This document shows positions 1 through 8,888 of a stretch of DNA of 64,000 bases, piece after piece (the stretch's first letter is position 1; each line of letters begins with the position of its first letter). A program made the position numbers and the translations under genes. Below the pieces are notes generated by a model. It was not told the origin of the DNA, did no database searches, and saw nothing but the letters and a program-made list of their open reading frames with translations. The stretch is from the NCBI GenBank assembly GCA_947623455.1, contig OX392543.1:20892757-20956756 (forward strand). The letters are read 5' to 3'. Source of the DNA: Mimachlamys varia (lineage: Eukaryota; Mollusca; Bivalvia; Pectinida; Pectinidae).

Positions 1-489
1 TGCTTCTGTTTTGTCTGTCATACGAGATGTATGATATTTTTAAGATAATTATAATAAATTGTTTTAGCAGAAAAAACGCATTGTGTTGTGTTTGTCTATG
101 TCTATATGAGTCAAAACAGATGGAAAACAGGAACTTAGATATATACTTATCGATCATGATGGGAATGGAACATAAACCTCGGTAAACTTGATCACAAGCA
201 TGCTCTACATGGCCGGAGAAGATGATCATATGATCGAAAATGTCACCGATTCGTCTTAGTTTTACTCCTACGATGTAAAAATACGTACATCCGAAATGCA
301 CTTTCGACTTATGCTTCATATTCTGCAATTGGTTAGCCTTCACATATCACTCATATAACTTTGCTCGACACTTGGTCCGTACAAAATTTGTTCAACAATC
401 CAAGGAAAGATCATTCTAATTAGCGCGAATAAAATGAATGATCATCAAATAAGGAGCCATGATATCAAAATGAACTACATTCGAGTCTA

Positions 490-1638
490 ACGAGCCGGAG
501 CGGATACACTACCTGTGATGCAATGTACTGGAGAGCGGATTGATATAGCGGTACAATGACTGGCACAAATACAATGAGCCAATGACAAAGTGTTTCATAC
601 GATTGTAGTTCTCAACTAAAGTAGCAACATGGTAATTAATGCACCTCTGAGAAAACTCAATATGAACTGAAGGCCAATATTCCGAACGCGTGTAATCTAC
701 TGAACATAAACTGTTAAAATGTAAAGGTTTTTTAGACTTAATAAAGTAGATTATTGTCGGAGGTACACAAGGGTAAATAGTCAGGTGTGTTTTTGTATCA
801 ACTGGCATGAACGACATTAGAGAACCTTGTCTAACACCAACGGAAATTAAAAAAAAAAATTAAATTTCAAAATGTACGAGCCGGAGCATATACACTACCT
901 GTGATGCAATGTACTGGAGAGCGGATTGATATAGCGGTACAATGACTGGCACAAATACAATGAGCCAATGACAAAGTGTTTCATACGATTGTAGTTCTCA
1001 ACTAAAGTAGAAACATGGTAATTAATGCACCTTTGAGAAAACCCAATATGAACTGAAGGCACATATTCCGAATGCGTGTAACCTACGGAACATAAACTGT
1101 TAAAATGTAAAGGATTTTTAGACTTAATATAGTAGATTATTGTCGGAGGTACACAACGGTAAATAGTCAGGTGTGCTTTTGTATCAACTGGCATGAACGA
1201 CATTAGAGAACCTTGTCTAACACCAATGGAAATTTAAAAAAAAATTAAATTTCAAAATGTACGAGCCGGAGCATATACACTACCTGTGATGCAATGTACT
1301 GGAGAGCGGATTGATATAGCGGTACAATGACTGGCACAAATACAATGAGCCAATGACAAAGTGTTTCATACGATTGTAGTTCTCAACTAAAGTGGAAACA
1401 TGGTAATTAATGCACCTCTGAGAAAACTCAATATGAACTGAAGGCACATATTCCGAATGCGTGTAATCTACTGAACATAAACTGTTAAAATGAAAAGGTT
1501 TGTTAGACTTAATAGAGTAGATTACTGTCGGAGGTACACAGGGGTAAATAGTCGGGTGCTTTTTGTATCAAATGGCATGAACGACATTAGAGCACCTTGT
1601 CTAACACCAATGGAAATTTTAAAAGTTATTTCAAAATG
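490..1638 (+). repeat. 386-bp subrepeat array, unit A (3 copies)
   Basis: Copies start at 490, 876 and 1261 with the word ACGAGCCGGAGC. Each ends in an A-rich tract followed by TTCAAAATG. The last copy has a shorter A tract and runs into module S1. The word CAAAATGAACTAC lies immediately left (466-478) and right (1632-1644) of the array, so the array sits between direct repeats. A minus-strand open frame of 102 codons crosses each copy, but 386 is not a multiple of three, so frames do not join from copy to copy. I take those frames as incidental. No polymerase III box A or B was recognised, so there is no support for calling it a SINE. Confidence 0.92.
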
Positions 1639-2340
1639 AACTACTCTTCGGTTGTTAGCGGGGCCATTCGTGTCACACTGACACATCCAGCTGCTTCAGA
1701 TTTCAACCCTTTTTACAGTAGTCAGATATTTTGCCCAGTTTCCCGTAAGAAACTGTAGGCGATTGATTCGTGTTTTTAGTCGGTTTAAACTGTTTGGTGT
1801 GAGGATCAAGTTATGGAAACTTCCACTGCCTCAATTTATGATGGATATTATTCCTTAAAATGAACATTTTATTAGAAGGTCTATTTTTAACGTGGTCAGC
1901 ACCAAACATCAAATATTGGATATTTAAGATTTATTTAGTTTTATGACGTAGCTATCAATGCTGATAACACAGTTGATAACCAATACATTGATAGTTTGAA
2001 TGATAGCACTATATACGATATATGGTCATGGAGCCCATACACATGTATCAATACAAGATCAACATGTTTAATCGACTAAGCTGGAACATATTAACCATTC
2101 CCTTTTACTTTATCACGATTAAATATGATTATCTGTGAAAATGGACATTTACGTTTAAGAACGATTTTTTTTCCAAAAGGACTTTCCCAAGTTATCGTGA
2201 TGATGGGCAGATATTTTTTGTTTTAGATTTGAAAAGTAATCAGGAAAATGATTGTTTGTACAATATATGATGCTAAAGGTTGTAGTATAAGTTTGTTTGC
2301 TTACATAACACGATTATAATTTATATGTTAATATAAATGG
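1639..2340 (+). repeat. First-half modules S1-S2-S3 (unit A)
   Basis: This block has a diverged partner later in the same unit. S1 (1639-1860) shares AGTCAGATATTT, GATCAAGTTA and the order of intervening words with 5966-6180. S2 (about 1950-2110) shares ACAAGATCAAC, GTTTAATCGAC and AAGCTGGAA with about 6290-6430. S3 (about 2120-2340) shares GAAAATGGACATTTACGTT, ATCGTGATGATG and GATGCTAAAGGTTGTA with 5341-5557. The order here is S1-S2-S3-S4; in the second half it is S3'-S4'-S1'-S2', a circular permutation as expected from an older, shorter tandem repeat. Every complete unit has both blocks. Confidence 0.8.
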
Positions 2341-2672
2341 ACATTTTAGTAGCTAAACAATATTCTTATTTGAGCGAAGTTGTTCAGGAAATTAAATAAG
2401 CATCTTTCAAGAATGTCCAACCCACCCAACAACAAAAAATTAAATTTAAAAAAAAATAATCTTTTTGCCATTATTTTTTTTTTGGAAGAAATAAAGGTAA
2501 AATAAAATACCCACCAGTATTTATAGCTTGTACCTATTGTTGACAAAATCCGTCCTACGAAACATATTATCACCAGCTTGATATTTGAATTAATGGTGCA
2601 GGCTTTATCTCAGAGATGTTCACATTGAAATTGAATACACTGAGAACCTTTGCCCGGATATCTATCACAATA

Positions 2673-2759
2673 AACTCATTCACCCCTGAAGACACATTGG
2701 ACCTCTTCTACTTCAAAGGTTGGAATAGCTCATTATGGAAGTAAAGGGGTGGGTGAGTT
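2673..2759 (+). other. Hairpin S4 (first half, unit A)
   Basis: AACTCATTCACCCCT (2673-2687) can pair with AGGGGTGGGTGAGTT (2745-2759): 13 of 15 Watson-Crick pairs, with the two remaining T-G positions able to wobble in RNA. An inner stem TACTTC/GAAGTA (2709-2714 with 2738-2743) lies in the loop. The same structure recurs in each unit. Function is unknown. Confidence 0.6.
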
Positions 2760-3011
2760 CAAGTGGCTCTGATTTCGGCACTATAGAATTGAAAATTAGT
2801 TTGGCTTTCTACCACCGTGAAATTGACTCTGAGCTTCGATTTCAGTATGAAATTATCACTGCTATCTTTCACCGGTATCGAAAACGATTTTATTCACCTG
2901 TTCATGTTTCACATGATATTAACAGTTGCGTACATTCAGTTTTTGATTATTCAGCGTGGGCTTAATATTGGGTTTCTGTTCACAATAATTGAAAACGACA
3001 TTAGACATTGA
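2735..3011 (+). other. Two overlapping open frames after hairpin S4 (unit A)
   Basis: One frame runs 2735-2965 (76 codons from ATG) and another 2817-3011 (64 codons). In unit B the first reads to 10060 (97 codons, MEVKGWVSLSGSDFGTIELK and on); A and C are 17 bp shorter near 2799, which switches the reading frame. D, E, G and H have an extra T near 25360 and its equivalents that ends the frame at the ALNISAWA-type stop (25189-25437). F and I carry a 26-bp deletion. Repeated length changes not in multiples of three indicate a non-coding or decayed segment. Confidence 0.2.
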
Positions 3012-3324
3012 ATTTAAATAAATTTACCAATCAGAAGTCCACAGATTTTAGTTTTTGCTGAAATGAATAAATTCTGGCTGCTTTTTCATACTTCATACCC
3101 CCCAAACATATGCCCAATGAAGATTTGAAAGCAAGAGAGCCTTTAGGAAACTTTTGATATACTTTTGTAAAGCATTAGGTGTTATATTCGAGGAAAGAAG
3201 ATATTTTCGAAAGTTTTCCAAAAGTTCATTATATAAATATATGGCATTGCCAACATGCAAATGACCTAATCAATATGTAAAATTCACATAGCTTTATTTG
3301 TATTAATAGTTATTACTTCATTAA

Positions 3325-3697
3325 AATATATTTCGACGTTTTCAACATTATTTCAGTATTCACAAAATTGGACTGTACACCCGAAAGACATTCGTATGGT
3401 GGCATATTTCAGCCATTGACTTTCGACCTACCTATGTTGACATAGATGAATCGAAAGTCGACGGCAGGAATGTGTCACCAGGCACTCGAGTTGCAGAAAG
3501 GGACGCACAAGAAATCTGAACCACAAACATATCTCTCAGGTATTGCTATTGTTTATGGAGGTGTTAAAGTTGACCCAGCCCGAATTGCAGTAACTCTCGA
3601 GTTGGTAGCTCCTATTGAGGAGAAACATTTTTGGGACAGTATTTGTCAATATGTTCTGAAAAAGTTATGGATCATGAACTTACAATTACAGAAATAA
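3325..3697 (+). pseudogene. Overlapping +1 open frames (unit A), possible decayed exon
   Basis: A frame open from 3325 to TGA at 3517-3519 contains WWHISAIDFRPTYVDIDESK and VDGRNVSPGTRVAERDAQEI. A second frame, from 3446 to 3697, contains YLSGIAIVYGGVKVDPARIA and VTLELVAPIEEKHFW. Together they look like one coding region split by a single frame change. TTTCAG at 3351-3356 is a possible acceptor upstream. Unit C is identical (18438-18689 for the second frame). In B, F and I there is a stop after GTRVA and one C fewer upstream; in D, E, G and H a GTGGAGTAA stop shortens the second frame. No family was recognised with confidence. Confidence 0.25.
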
Positions 3698-3699
3698 TT

Positions 3700-3992
3700 G
3701 GAACAGTTCTTCAAAAGTTGGTTAATATTTTGGTAACAGTAATAATATATGGACGAATATAGATCATGAACTTACAATTACAGAAATAATGGGAACAGTT
3801 CTTCGAAAGTTGGTTAATATTTTGGTAACAATTATAATAAATGAACGAATAACTGTGTTCTAAGACGAGAATTAATTGGTGTAAGATAATATGGGAACAG
3901 TTCATCAAAAGTTGGTTGACATTTTGGTAACAATTATAATAAATGAACGAATAACTTTGCTCTAAGACGAGTATTTATTGGTGTAAGATAAG
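3700..3992 (+). repeat. 102-bp minisatellite, unit A (3 copies, rearranged)
   Basis: Copies start at 3700, 3792 and 3894 with GGAACAGTTC. The first is shortened, and 30 bases of the left flank (ATCATGAACTTACAATTAC and on) reappear at about 3762-3791 before the second copy, so flank plus repeat were duplicated together. The period elsewhere is exactly 102 bp, a multiple of three, so any open frame entering the array stays open. This explains the minus-strand frames of 65-122 codons seen here and in other units. Confidence 0.92.
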
Positions 3993-5340
3993 ATGGTAAC
4001 AAGCTGTTAATTAGCGTATAGCCACAACATCGTAATCCTCCTAGGATTATATTATTACTAATCTCATTAATGATTAACATTATTGTTATGATGGGCTAAA
4101 AAGTGTCTTGTCACTTTCAGTGCCCTGTAAAAAGCCTAGAATATAATATTACAGAACCTAGCCTAGATCACAGATTATGCATGACTAAATATAATAATTA
4201 ATATAATTACGTTTCTGTATATTGTTTCATTATTGCACTATATACAACACTTTATTAGAAAGGTTGTGTACGATATTGTTTATGTGTATATATATTATAG
4301 TATTTGTTATACCGTTGTTGTTTTTTGTCATTATTATATAATTAAAATATGCATGTGATAGAACTATTACGATACAAACGACAAAATGTATCAAGTAAAC
4401 ATGTATTAATATGTTATCAGCTATATTATTTTGTATTTGACCTTGGCACCTACTGGTTTTAGAGGTCAAGGTCATGCATGGAATCAATCTGGTATGACCT
4501 TGTATATTTTGTCAGGATTTTTGTTGAAATTGACATAATACATCTTGATTACATTTCACATGTTTTCAATAGATAATGATTTTTTGATCGTTTACCTGTC
4601 CATTCATAAAATCATGTCTTCCATGTATATCATGATTTAGTCATGTGACATAAAAGGCGATTTCAAGGTCATGTGCCTATTGAAGAAAAATGAATGTCTT
4701 TTGTTATCAAGAGATTGGCTAAACTAAAAAAATCTGAGATTATTTAATTTTTCAACATGATAATTGATTACTAACTTGATACTAGGTAATAATCCATTAA
4801 AAGAGCTACACTTCTGAGCTTTACAAATTGTTAACCTTCTTGGAATGTTGGAATGCAAAAGATGATCGTTTATTTAAATCTTTGTTCTTTCTACGTTTTT
4901 CCATTTTACAAAATTGCTGCCAAATCGGCGTAAATGTGCGATTTTATATTCCGTTATTTCAATTGGGATTAGTGACAGTTATTTAATTACTTCATAACTT
5001 AAGTGTTAATTAAATGGACCATATATTGTTATATCTAATTGGACCAAACTGAAATTATTTTGAAAATGACCCCGTGCAACATAGCCTAGCAGCTATTTTT
5101 CATTTAATTTGGCTTCAATCAACGGCAATGCATATATGAATCCTACAGGACGTATTAATCTTATAATACAATGTACGACTACAAGATCGCTGGTTGCTGA
5201 CGACTCAACAATGTCTCATAATGTGTGAAATCCAAAATTATGCTGTTAATTGCTTTAAAAGAGATTTGTATTTATTTCAATGTTTTTGTTTTATTGTCTT
5301 TGAAAAGAAAACTGGAATCATGTTTAAATCCAGCTGATCC
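3993..5340 (+). other. AT-rich linker with AGGTCA motifs (unit A)
   Basis: There is no gene here. It contains an interrupted palindrome (TAATCCT-CCT-AGGATTA) around 4034-4052, a low-complexity TATATATATTATAG region near 4288-4300, and AGGTCA-type motifs: TGACCTTGG 4438-4446, AGGTCAAGGTCA 4463-4474, TGACCTTGT 4495-4503 and TCAAGGTCA 4663-4671. The minus-strand frame 4230-4487 is AT-rich and has no recognisable features. The linker is present with small changes in every unit. Confidence 0.6.
4438..4671 (+). promoter_or_regulatory. Cluster of AGGTCA half-site motifs (unit A)
   Basis: There are four loci within 234 bp: two on the minus sense (4438, 4495), one tandem pair AGGTCAAGGTCA (4463-4474) and TCAAGGTCA (4663-4671). 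TCAAGGTCA is the extended half-site bound by monomeric nuclear receptors of the ERR/NR5A type in animals. In B, D, E, G and H the second half of the pair is AGGCCA. The motif is also a common simple-repeat word in some invertebrate genomes, so binding is only a possibility. Confidence 0.25.
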
Positions 5341-5965
5341 CGATTAAAAATAAGTATCTGTGAAAATGGACATTTACGTTAAGAACGATTTGTTTTCTAA
5401 AGGTTTTCATGTCATCGTGATGATGGACAGATATTTTTTGTTTTATATTTGAAAAGTAATCAAGAACATAACTATTTGTACAATTTACGATGCTAAAGGT
5501 TGTAATATAAGTTTGTTTGCTTATACAACACGATTATAAGTTATATGTTAATGAAGGGTGTCATTCAAAAGTAGGCAAACTATTTGACTTATTCTATGAA
5601 CCCTTCACTAGTTTTCAGATGATTGTAAATGATACGACCAAACAAACTCGTATCGGTTAATAAATCTACAAAAGCGAATGGACATGGATAGGATCTCAAA
5701 CGATATCTCTGAAATCTGTGACGCTTTTTTTTTGTTTCCCTGAGAGCATCATTTACTTCTTATCTGTGACTTTCGAAATAGCATCCCGACACTTAGCCCA
5801 ATCATCCCTGAAGACATATTTGAACTCTATCCAAATCAAAGGTGGTGATGGTTTATTATTATATGTCAGGGATGAATAAGTCAAGGAATCATGTTTTATA
5901 TCTCAGACAGACATCAATATCATTACGTATCAATGTTGAGTTCCAATTTTGACACCCATGTTTAG

Positions 5966-6212
5966 GTGTTGATGCCTCCGTCTGTACTGTAGCCTCAGTG
6001 CCATTCGACTTTTTAACACCATTATACTCTAGTCAGATATTTGCTCAGTTTCTCGTATTTGTAGACGATTTGTTCGTGTATAAAGTTGTAGGATTAAACT
6101 ATTTGAAATAATGATCAAGTTACGGAGATTTCCAATATCTGAATTTTTTATGATTGTTTTATTCCCGAAATTGAAAGATGTTTAACATTTCAAAATGTTA
6201 ATTTTGAAATTG
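5966..6212 (+). pseudogene. S1' exon-like segment (unit A), frame broken
   Basis: A TTTAG acceptor (5961-5965) precedes GTGTTGATGCC, and a GTAAGC donor follows at 6213. Between them one frame reads GVDASVCTVASVPFDFLTPL, then YSSQIFAQFLVFVDDLFVYK and VVGLNYLK before a stop at 6109-6111. In F and I one base fewer at that place keeps the frame open (NDQVTEISNIL and on) to 42406, but those units have a stop at 42155-42157 upstream. No unit in the window is open from acceptor to donor, so this looks like a degenerate exon if it was ever coding. Confidence 0.25.
6187..6210 (+). other. 10-bp inverted repeat at the S1' end (unit A)
   Basis: ATTTCAAAAT and ATTTTGAAAT are exact reverse complements separated by GTTA. 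The repeat lies immediately before GGTAAGC, a good splice-donor match at 6213-6218, so if an exon ends here the hairpin would be in its last bases. It is present in all units. Confidence 0.45.
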
Positions 6213-6490
6213 GTAAGCATCAAACTATCAAAAGTCAGACATGTAAGAATTATTTGTTTCTTTAGCCTGACTGTCAATGTTATGAACAAAGTTGATAAAG
6301 AATGTTATATGTTCAGATGATAAAAGTACATAGGATATATTGACATGATGTATGAGCCAATGTCAATATATCTATGATACAAGATCAACGTGTTTAATCG
6401 ACAAAGCTGGAATATGTTTACCATTCTCAACTAAAAATCACCTTATAGCACTGTCATTTATAACAGATCCTGCTCATATTATTCATTGAC

Positions 6491-6823
6491 TTGCAGTTAA
6501 GTTTGTCAAATACATCAAATTGGGCGATGATGGATATGCTTGATTCAGGTTGTTTGTTCCCTTTAACAATAAGTGCCTTAAATACCAAATCTTTATCTTT
6601 TGTATTTCCCTACTCTGGCAAGTCCGTTGATGAGACTTTAAATCCAGTTCCTTGTATTGTTGATCCTTCTGAGGATTTCATGATTTTCTCATTTAATAAC
6701 CCAGAGGTTTATCCAGCATATGTCATAATCACTACGCTATTTCATAAACTTCTTTTAACAATAAGCAAAAACAACAAGAAATACATTAAGGTCAAAATCA
6801 AAACAAAAATGAAAAAGTTTTGA
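6491..6823 (+). other. Candidate exon or chance frame (unit A, 110 codons)
   Basis: The frame is open from before a TTGACTTGCAG acceptor (ends 6496) to TGA at 6821-6823; the first ATG is at 6527. The peptide has a mixed, protein-like middle (SGKSVDETLNPVPCIVDPSE) and a lysine-rich end (KYIKVKIKTKMKKF). Copies: 14064-14396, 42632-42964; 28981-29304, 35690-36013, 49346-49669 and 56829-57152 (different C-terminus through indels); 63771 to the edge. Unit C has a one-base insertion that breaks it (21500-21833). No family recognised. Joining the S1' donor (phase 1) to this acceptor gives another frame that stops after about 15 codons, so the two do not form one gene in the simple way. Confidence 0.2.
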
Positions 6824-6957
6824 AAGAATAATGTTTTATATCATGATGAAATAGAAAAGAAAATAATCAAATGGGATTGATTCCTATAACCAATATCAGC
6901 ACTGTCATAGTGACTATTTGTGCTACATTGAACATATTTCTTAGCATCAGTGATTAA

Positions 6958-7155
6958 CATTTTTACGGTGATACGATTAAACAAACTGCAAGTTTATCAT
7001 CCCCACCTACTTCTAATCAGAACATGTACTTCATTATTTACCTGTCGGGGAGCAGTCAGTATTTCGTTATGCAATATTTTAACTTGACGTCTCCACCTCC
7101 ATCCAATCAAGCCTTGGTATTTTTGTCAGATGGACATCTCGTGTTTAATGTGTAA
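6958..7155 (+). other. 65-codon open frame with strong 3' donor match (unit A)
   Basis: The frame lies between stops and reads HFYGDTIKQTASLSSPPTSN, QNMYFIIYLSGSSQYFVMQY, then FNLTSPPPSNQALVFLSDGH and LVFNV-stop. A GTAAGT donor match at 7152-7157 overlaps the stop, so it could be an internal or terminal exon; CTGCAAG just before the SLSSPP codons is a possible acceptor. Copies without indels: 14531-14728, 21968-22165, 29450-29647, 36159-36356, 43092-43289, 49815-50012, 57298-57495. Several copy differences change residues (Y to D, S to F, F to L), so no purifying selection is evident. The pattern SGSSQYFVM resembles strands of concanavalin-like domains only loosely. No function is assigned. 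Confidence 0.25.
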
Positions 7156-7910
7156 GTGTGTCAATAATTTCATTGTTTTAGTTAATAAAACCATTTATTG
7201 TTTAAGTTACTGATTTAAAAAAAAACAAACTTAAATACACGTTGAAATATTTGTCATGGTCAGAATTATTACCCTGACCCTCTTCCTCATCATGTTCATC
7301 ATCATCTACGTCATTATGATTATTACGATTAATTTTATGTGTATTGATGCACACGTCAGAATGTGCATGACGTTTCAGTGAGCTTGCATGCTTTACATAA
7401 AGACCTGTATTCTAGACAATAAAAGCTTCTGTTTTGTCTGTCATACGAGATGTATGATATTTTTAAGATAATTATAATAAATTGTTTTAGCAGAAAAACG
7501 CATCGTGTTGTGTTTGTCTATTTCTATATGAGTCAAAACAGATGGAAAACAGGAACTTAGATATATACTTATCGATCATGATGGGAATGGAACATAAACC
7601 TCGTTAAACTTGGTTACAATCATGCTCTACATGGCCGGAGAAGATGATCATATGATCAACAATGTCACTGATTCGTCTTAATTTTACTCTTACGATGTAA
7701 ATACGTACATCCGAAATTCACTTTCGATTAATTCTTCATATTCTGCAATTGGTTAGCCTTCACATATCACTCATATAACTTTGCTCGATACTTTGTCCGT
7801 AAAAGATTTGTTCAACAATCCAAGGAAAGATCATTCTAATGAGCGCGAATGAAATGAATGATCATCAAATAAGGAGCCATGATATCCAAAATGAACTACA
7901 TTCGAGTCTA

Positions 7911-8669
7911 ACGAGCCGGAGCGGATACACTACCTGTGATGCAATGTACTGGAGAGCGGATTGATATAGCGGTACAATGACTGGCACAAATACAATGAGC
8001 CAATGACAAAGTGTTTCATACGATTGTAGTTCTCAACTAAAGTAGAAACATGGTAAATAATGCACTTTTGAGAAAACTCAATATGAACTGAAGGCCAATA
8101 TTCCGAATGCGTGTAATCTACTGAACATAAACTGTTAAAATGTAAAGGTTTTTTTAGACTTAATATAGTCGATTATTGTCGGAGGTACACAAGGGTAAAT
8201 AGTCAGGTGTGTTTTTGTATCAACTGGCATGAACGACATTAGAGAACCTTGTCTAACACCAATGGAAATTAAAAACAAAAAAAATCAAATTTCAAAATGA
8301 ACGAGCCGGAGCATATACACTACCTGTGATGCAATGTACTGGAGAGCGGATTGATATAGCGGTACAATGACTGGCACAAATACAATGAGCCAATGACAAA
8401 GTGTTTCATACGTTTGTAGTTCTGAACTAAAATGTTAACATGGTAATTAATGCATCTGTGAGGAAGCTCATTATGAATTGAAGGCCAATATTCCGAATGC
8501 GTGTAACCTACGGAACACAACCTGTTAAAATGAAAAGGTTTAATAGAGTAGATTACTATCGGAGGTACACAGGGGTAAATAGTCGGGGGCTTTTTGTATC
8601 AAATGGCATGAACGACATTAGAGCACCTTGTCTAACACCAATGGAAATTTTAAAAGTTATTTCAAAATG
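7911..8669 (+). repeat. 386-bp subrepeat array, unit B (2 copies)
   Basis: Copies start at 7911 and 8301 (spacing 390). The second copy is more diverged, for example around 8412-8470, and lacks part of the T-rich stretch near 8540. Confidence 0.92.
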
Positions 8670-8888
8670 AACTACTCTTCGGTTGTTAGCGGGGCCATTC
8701 GTGTCACACTGACACATCCAGCTGCTTCAGATTTCAACCCTTTTTACTGTAGTCAGATATTTGCCCAGTTTCCTGTAAGAAACTGTAGGCGATTGATTCG
8801 TGTTTTATGTTGGTTTAAACTGTTTGGTGTGAGGATCAAGTTATGGAAACTTCCACTGCCTCAATTTATGATGGATTTTATTCCTTAA
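8628..8888 (+). pseudogene. S1 open frame (unit B), possible decayed exon
   Basis: The frame has 86 codons and the first ATG is at codon 14 (MNYSSVVSGAIRV...). It is basic towards the C-terminus (RNCRRLIRVL) and ends MMDFIP-stop. Equivalent frames are 37827-38087 (F) and 58966-59226 (I). In D, E and H the frame stops early (24028-24231, 30737-30940, 51876-52079), and in A, C and G an extra T breaks it. The diverged partner S1' reads in a different relative frame after SQIFAQF. I recognise no family. A decayed exon or chance frame is most likely; a real small protein is unlikely because copies differ by frameshifts. Confidence 0.2.

Larger units (their letters stand above)
5341..6440 (+). repeat. 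Second-half modules S3'-S4'-S1'-S2' (unit A)
   Basis: Diverged partner of 1639-2760. S3' spans 5341-5557, the S4' hairpin region about 5800-5880, S1' 5966-6212 and S2' 6213-6440. By eye the two blocks share long stretches of identical 10-20 base words with indels between them, far more diverged than the unit-to-unit differences. The internal duplication is therefore older than the current array. Equivalent blocks occur in all other units. Confidence 0.8.
2..7424 (+). repeat. Tandem unit A (7,423 bp)
   Basis: First unit of the array; its true left end may lie outside the window. It carries three 386-bp subrepeats and three rearranged 102-bp minisatellite copies. Positions 1-3678 show no difference from 14993-18670 in the lines compared, whereas the rest of the unit differs from unit C by scattered substitutions and indels. 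The leader (2-489) holds a perfect 12-bp palindrome GATCATATGATC at 224-235 and no other feature. The spacer 2341-2640 is A-rich. The segment 7156-7424 is a pyrimidine-rich tail with several CAT triplets and a CCTGACC motif. No intact gene was recognised. Confidence 0.95.

Noticed and set aside
490..1638. SINE interpretation of the 386-bp subrepeat because each copy ends in an A-rich tract.
   Set aside because: No polymerase III A/B boxes or tRNA/5S-like head were seen. Copies are strictly tandem and the A tract is internal to the junction, not a variable 3' tail with target-site duplications.
5966..6111. LVFVDDLFVYK in S1', resembling the catalytic VDD box of retroelement reverse transcriptases.
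   Set aside because: An isolated short match in a frame of about 50 codons. The paralogous S1 segment does not keep it, and no other reverse-transcriptase, RNase H or integrase blocks are nearby.
7240..7340. CAT-rich stretch (TCATCATGTTCATCATCATC) as a CRISPR-like or telomeric repeat.
   Set aside because: It is short, imperfect triplet DNA without spacers or regular units.
8650..8780. LTHPAASDFNPFYCSQ in S1, superficially like the THP-x-x-x-DF-YLCSH segment of Argonaute PIWI domains, and NVSPGT at 3470-3490 like a nearby Argonaute segment.
   Set aside because: The two resemblances are far apart in the unit and in an order that does not fit. Flanking residues do not match, and the diverged partner of S1 loses the pattern. 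Probably coincidence.
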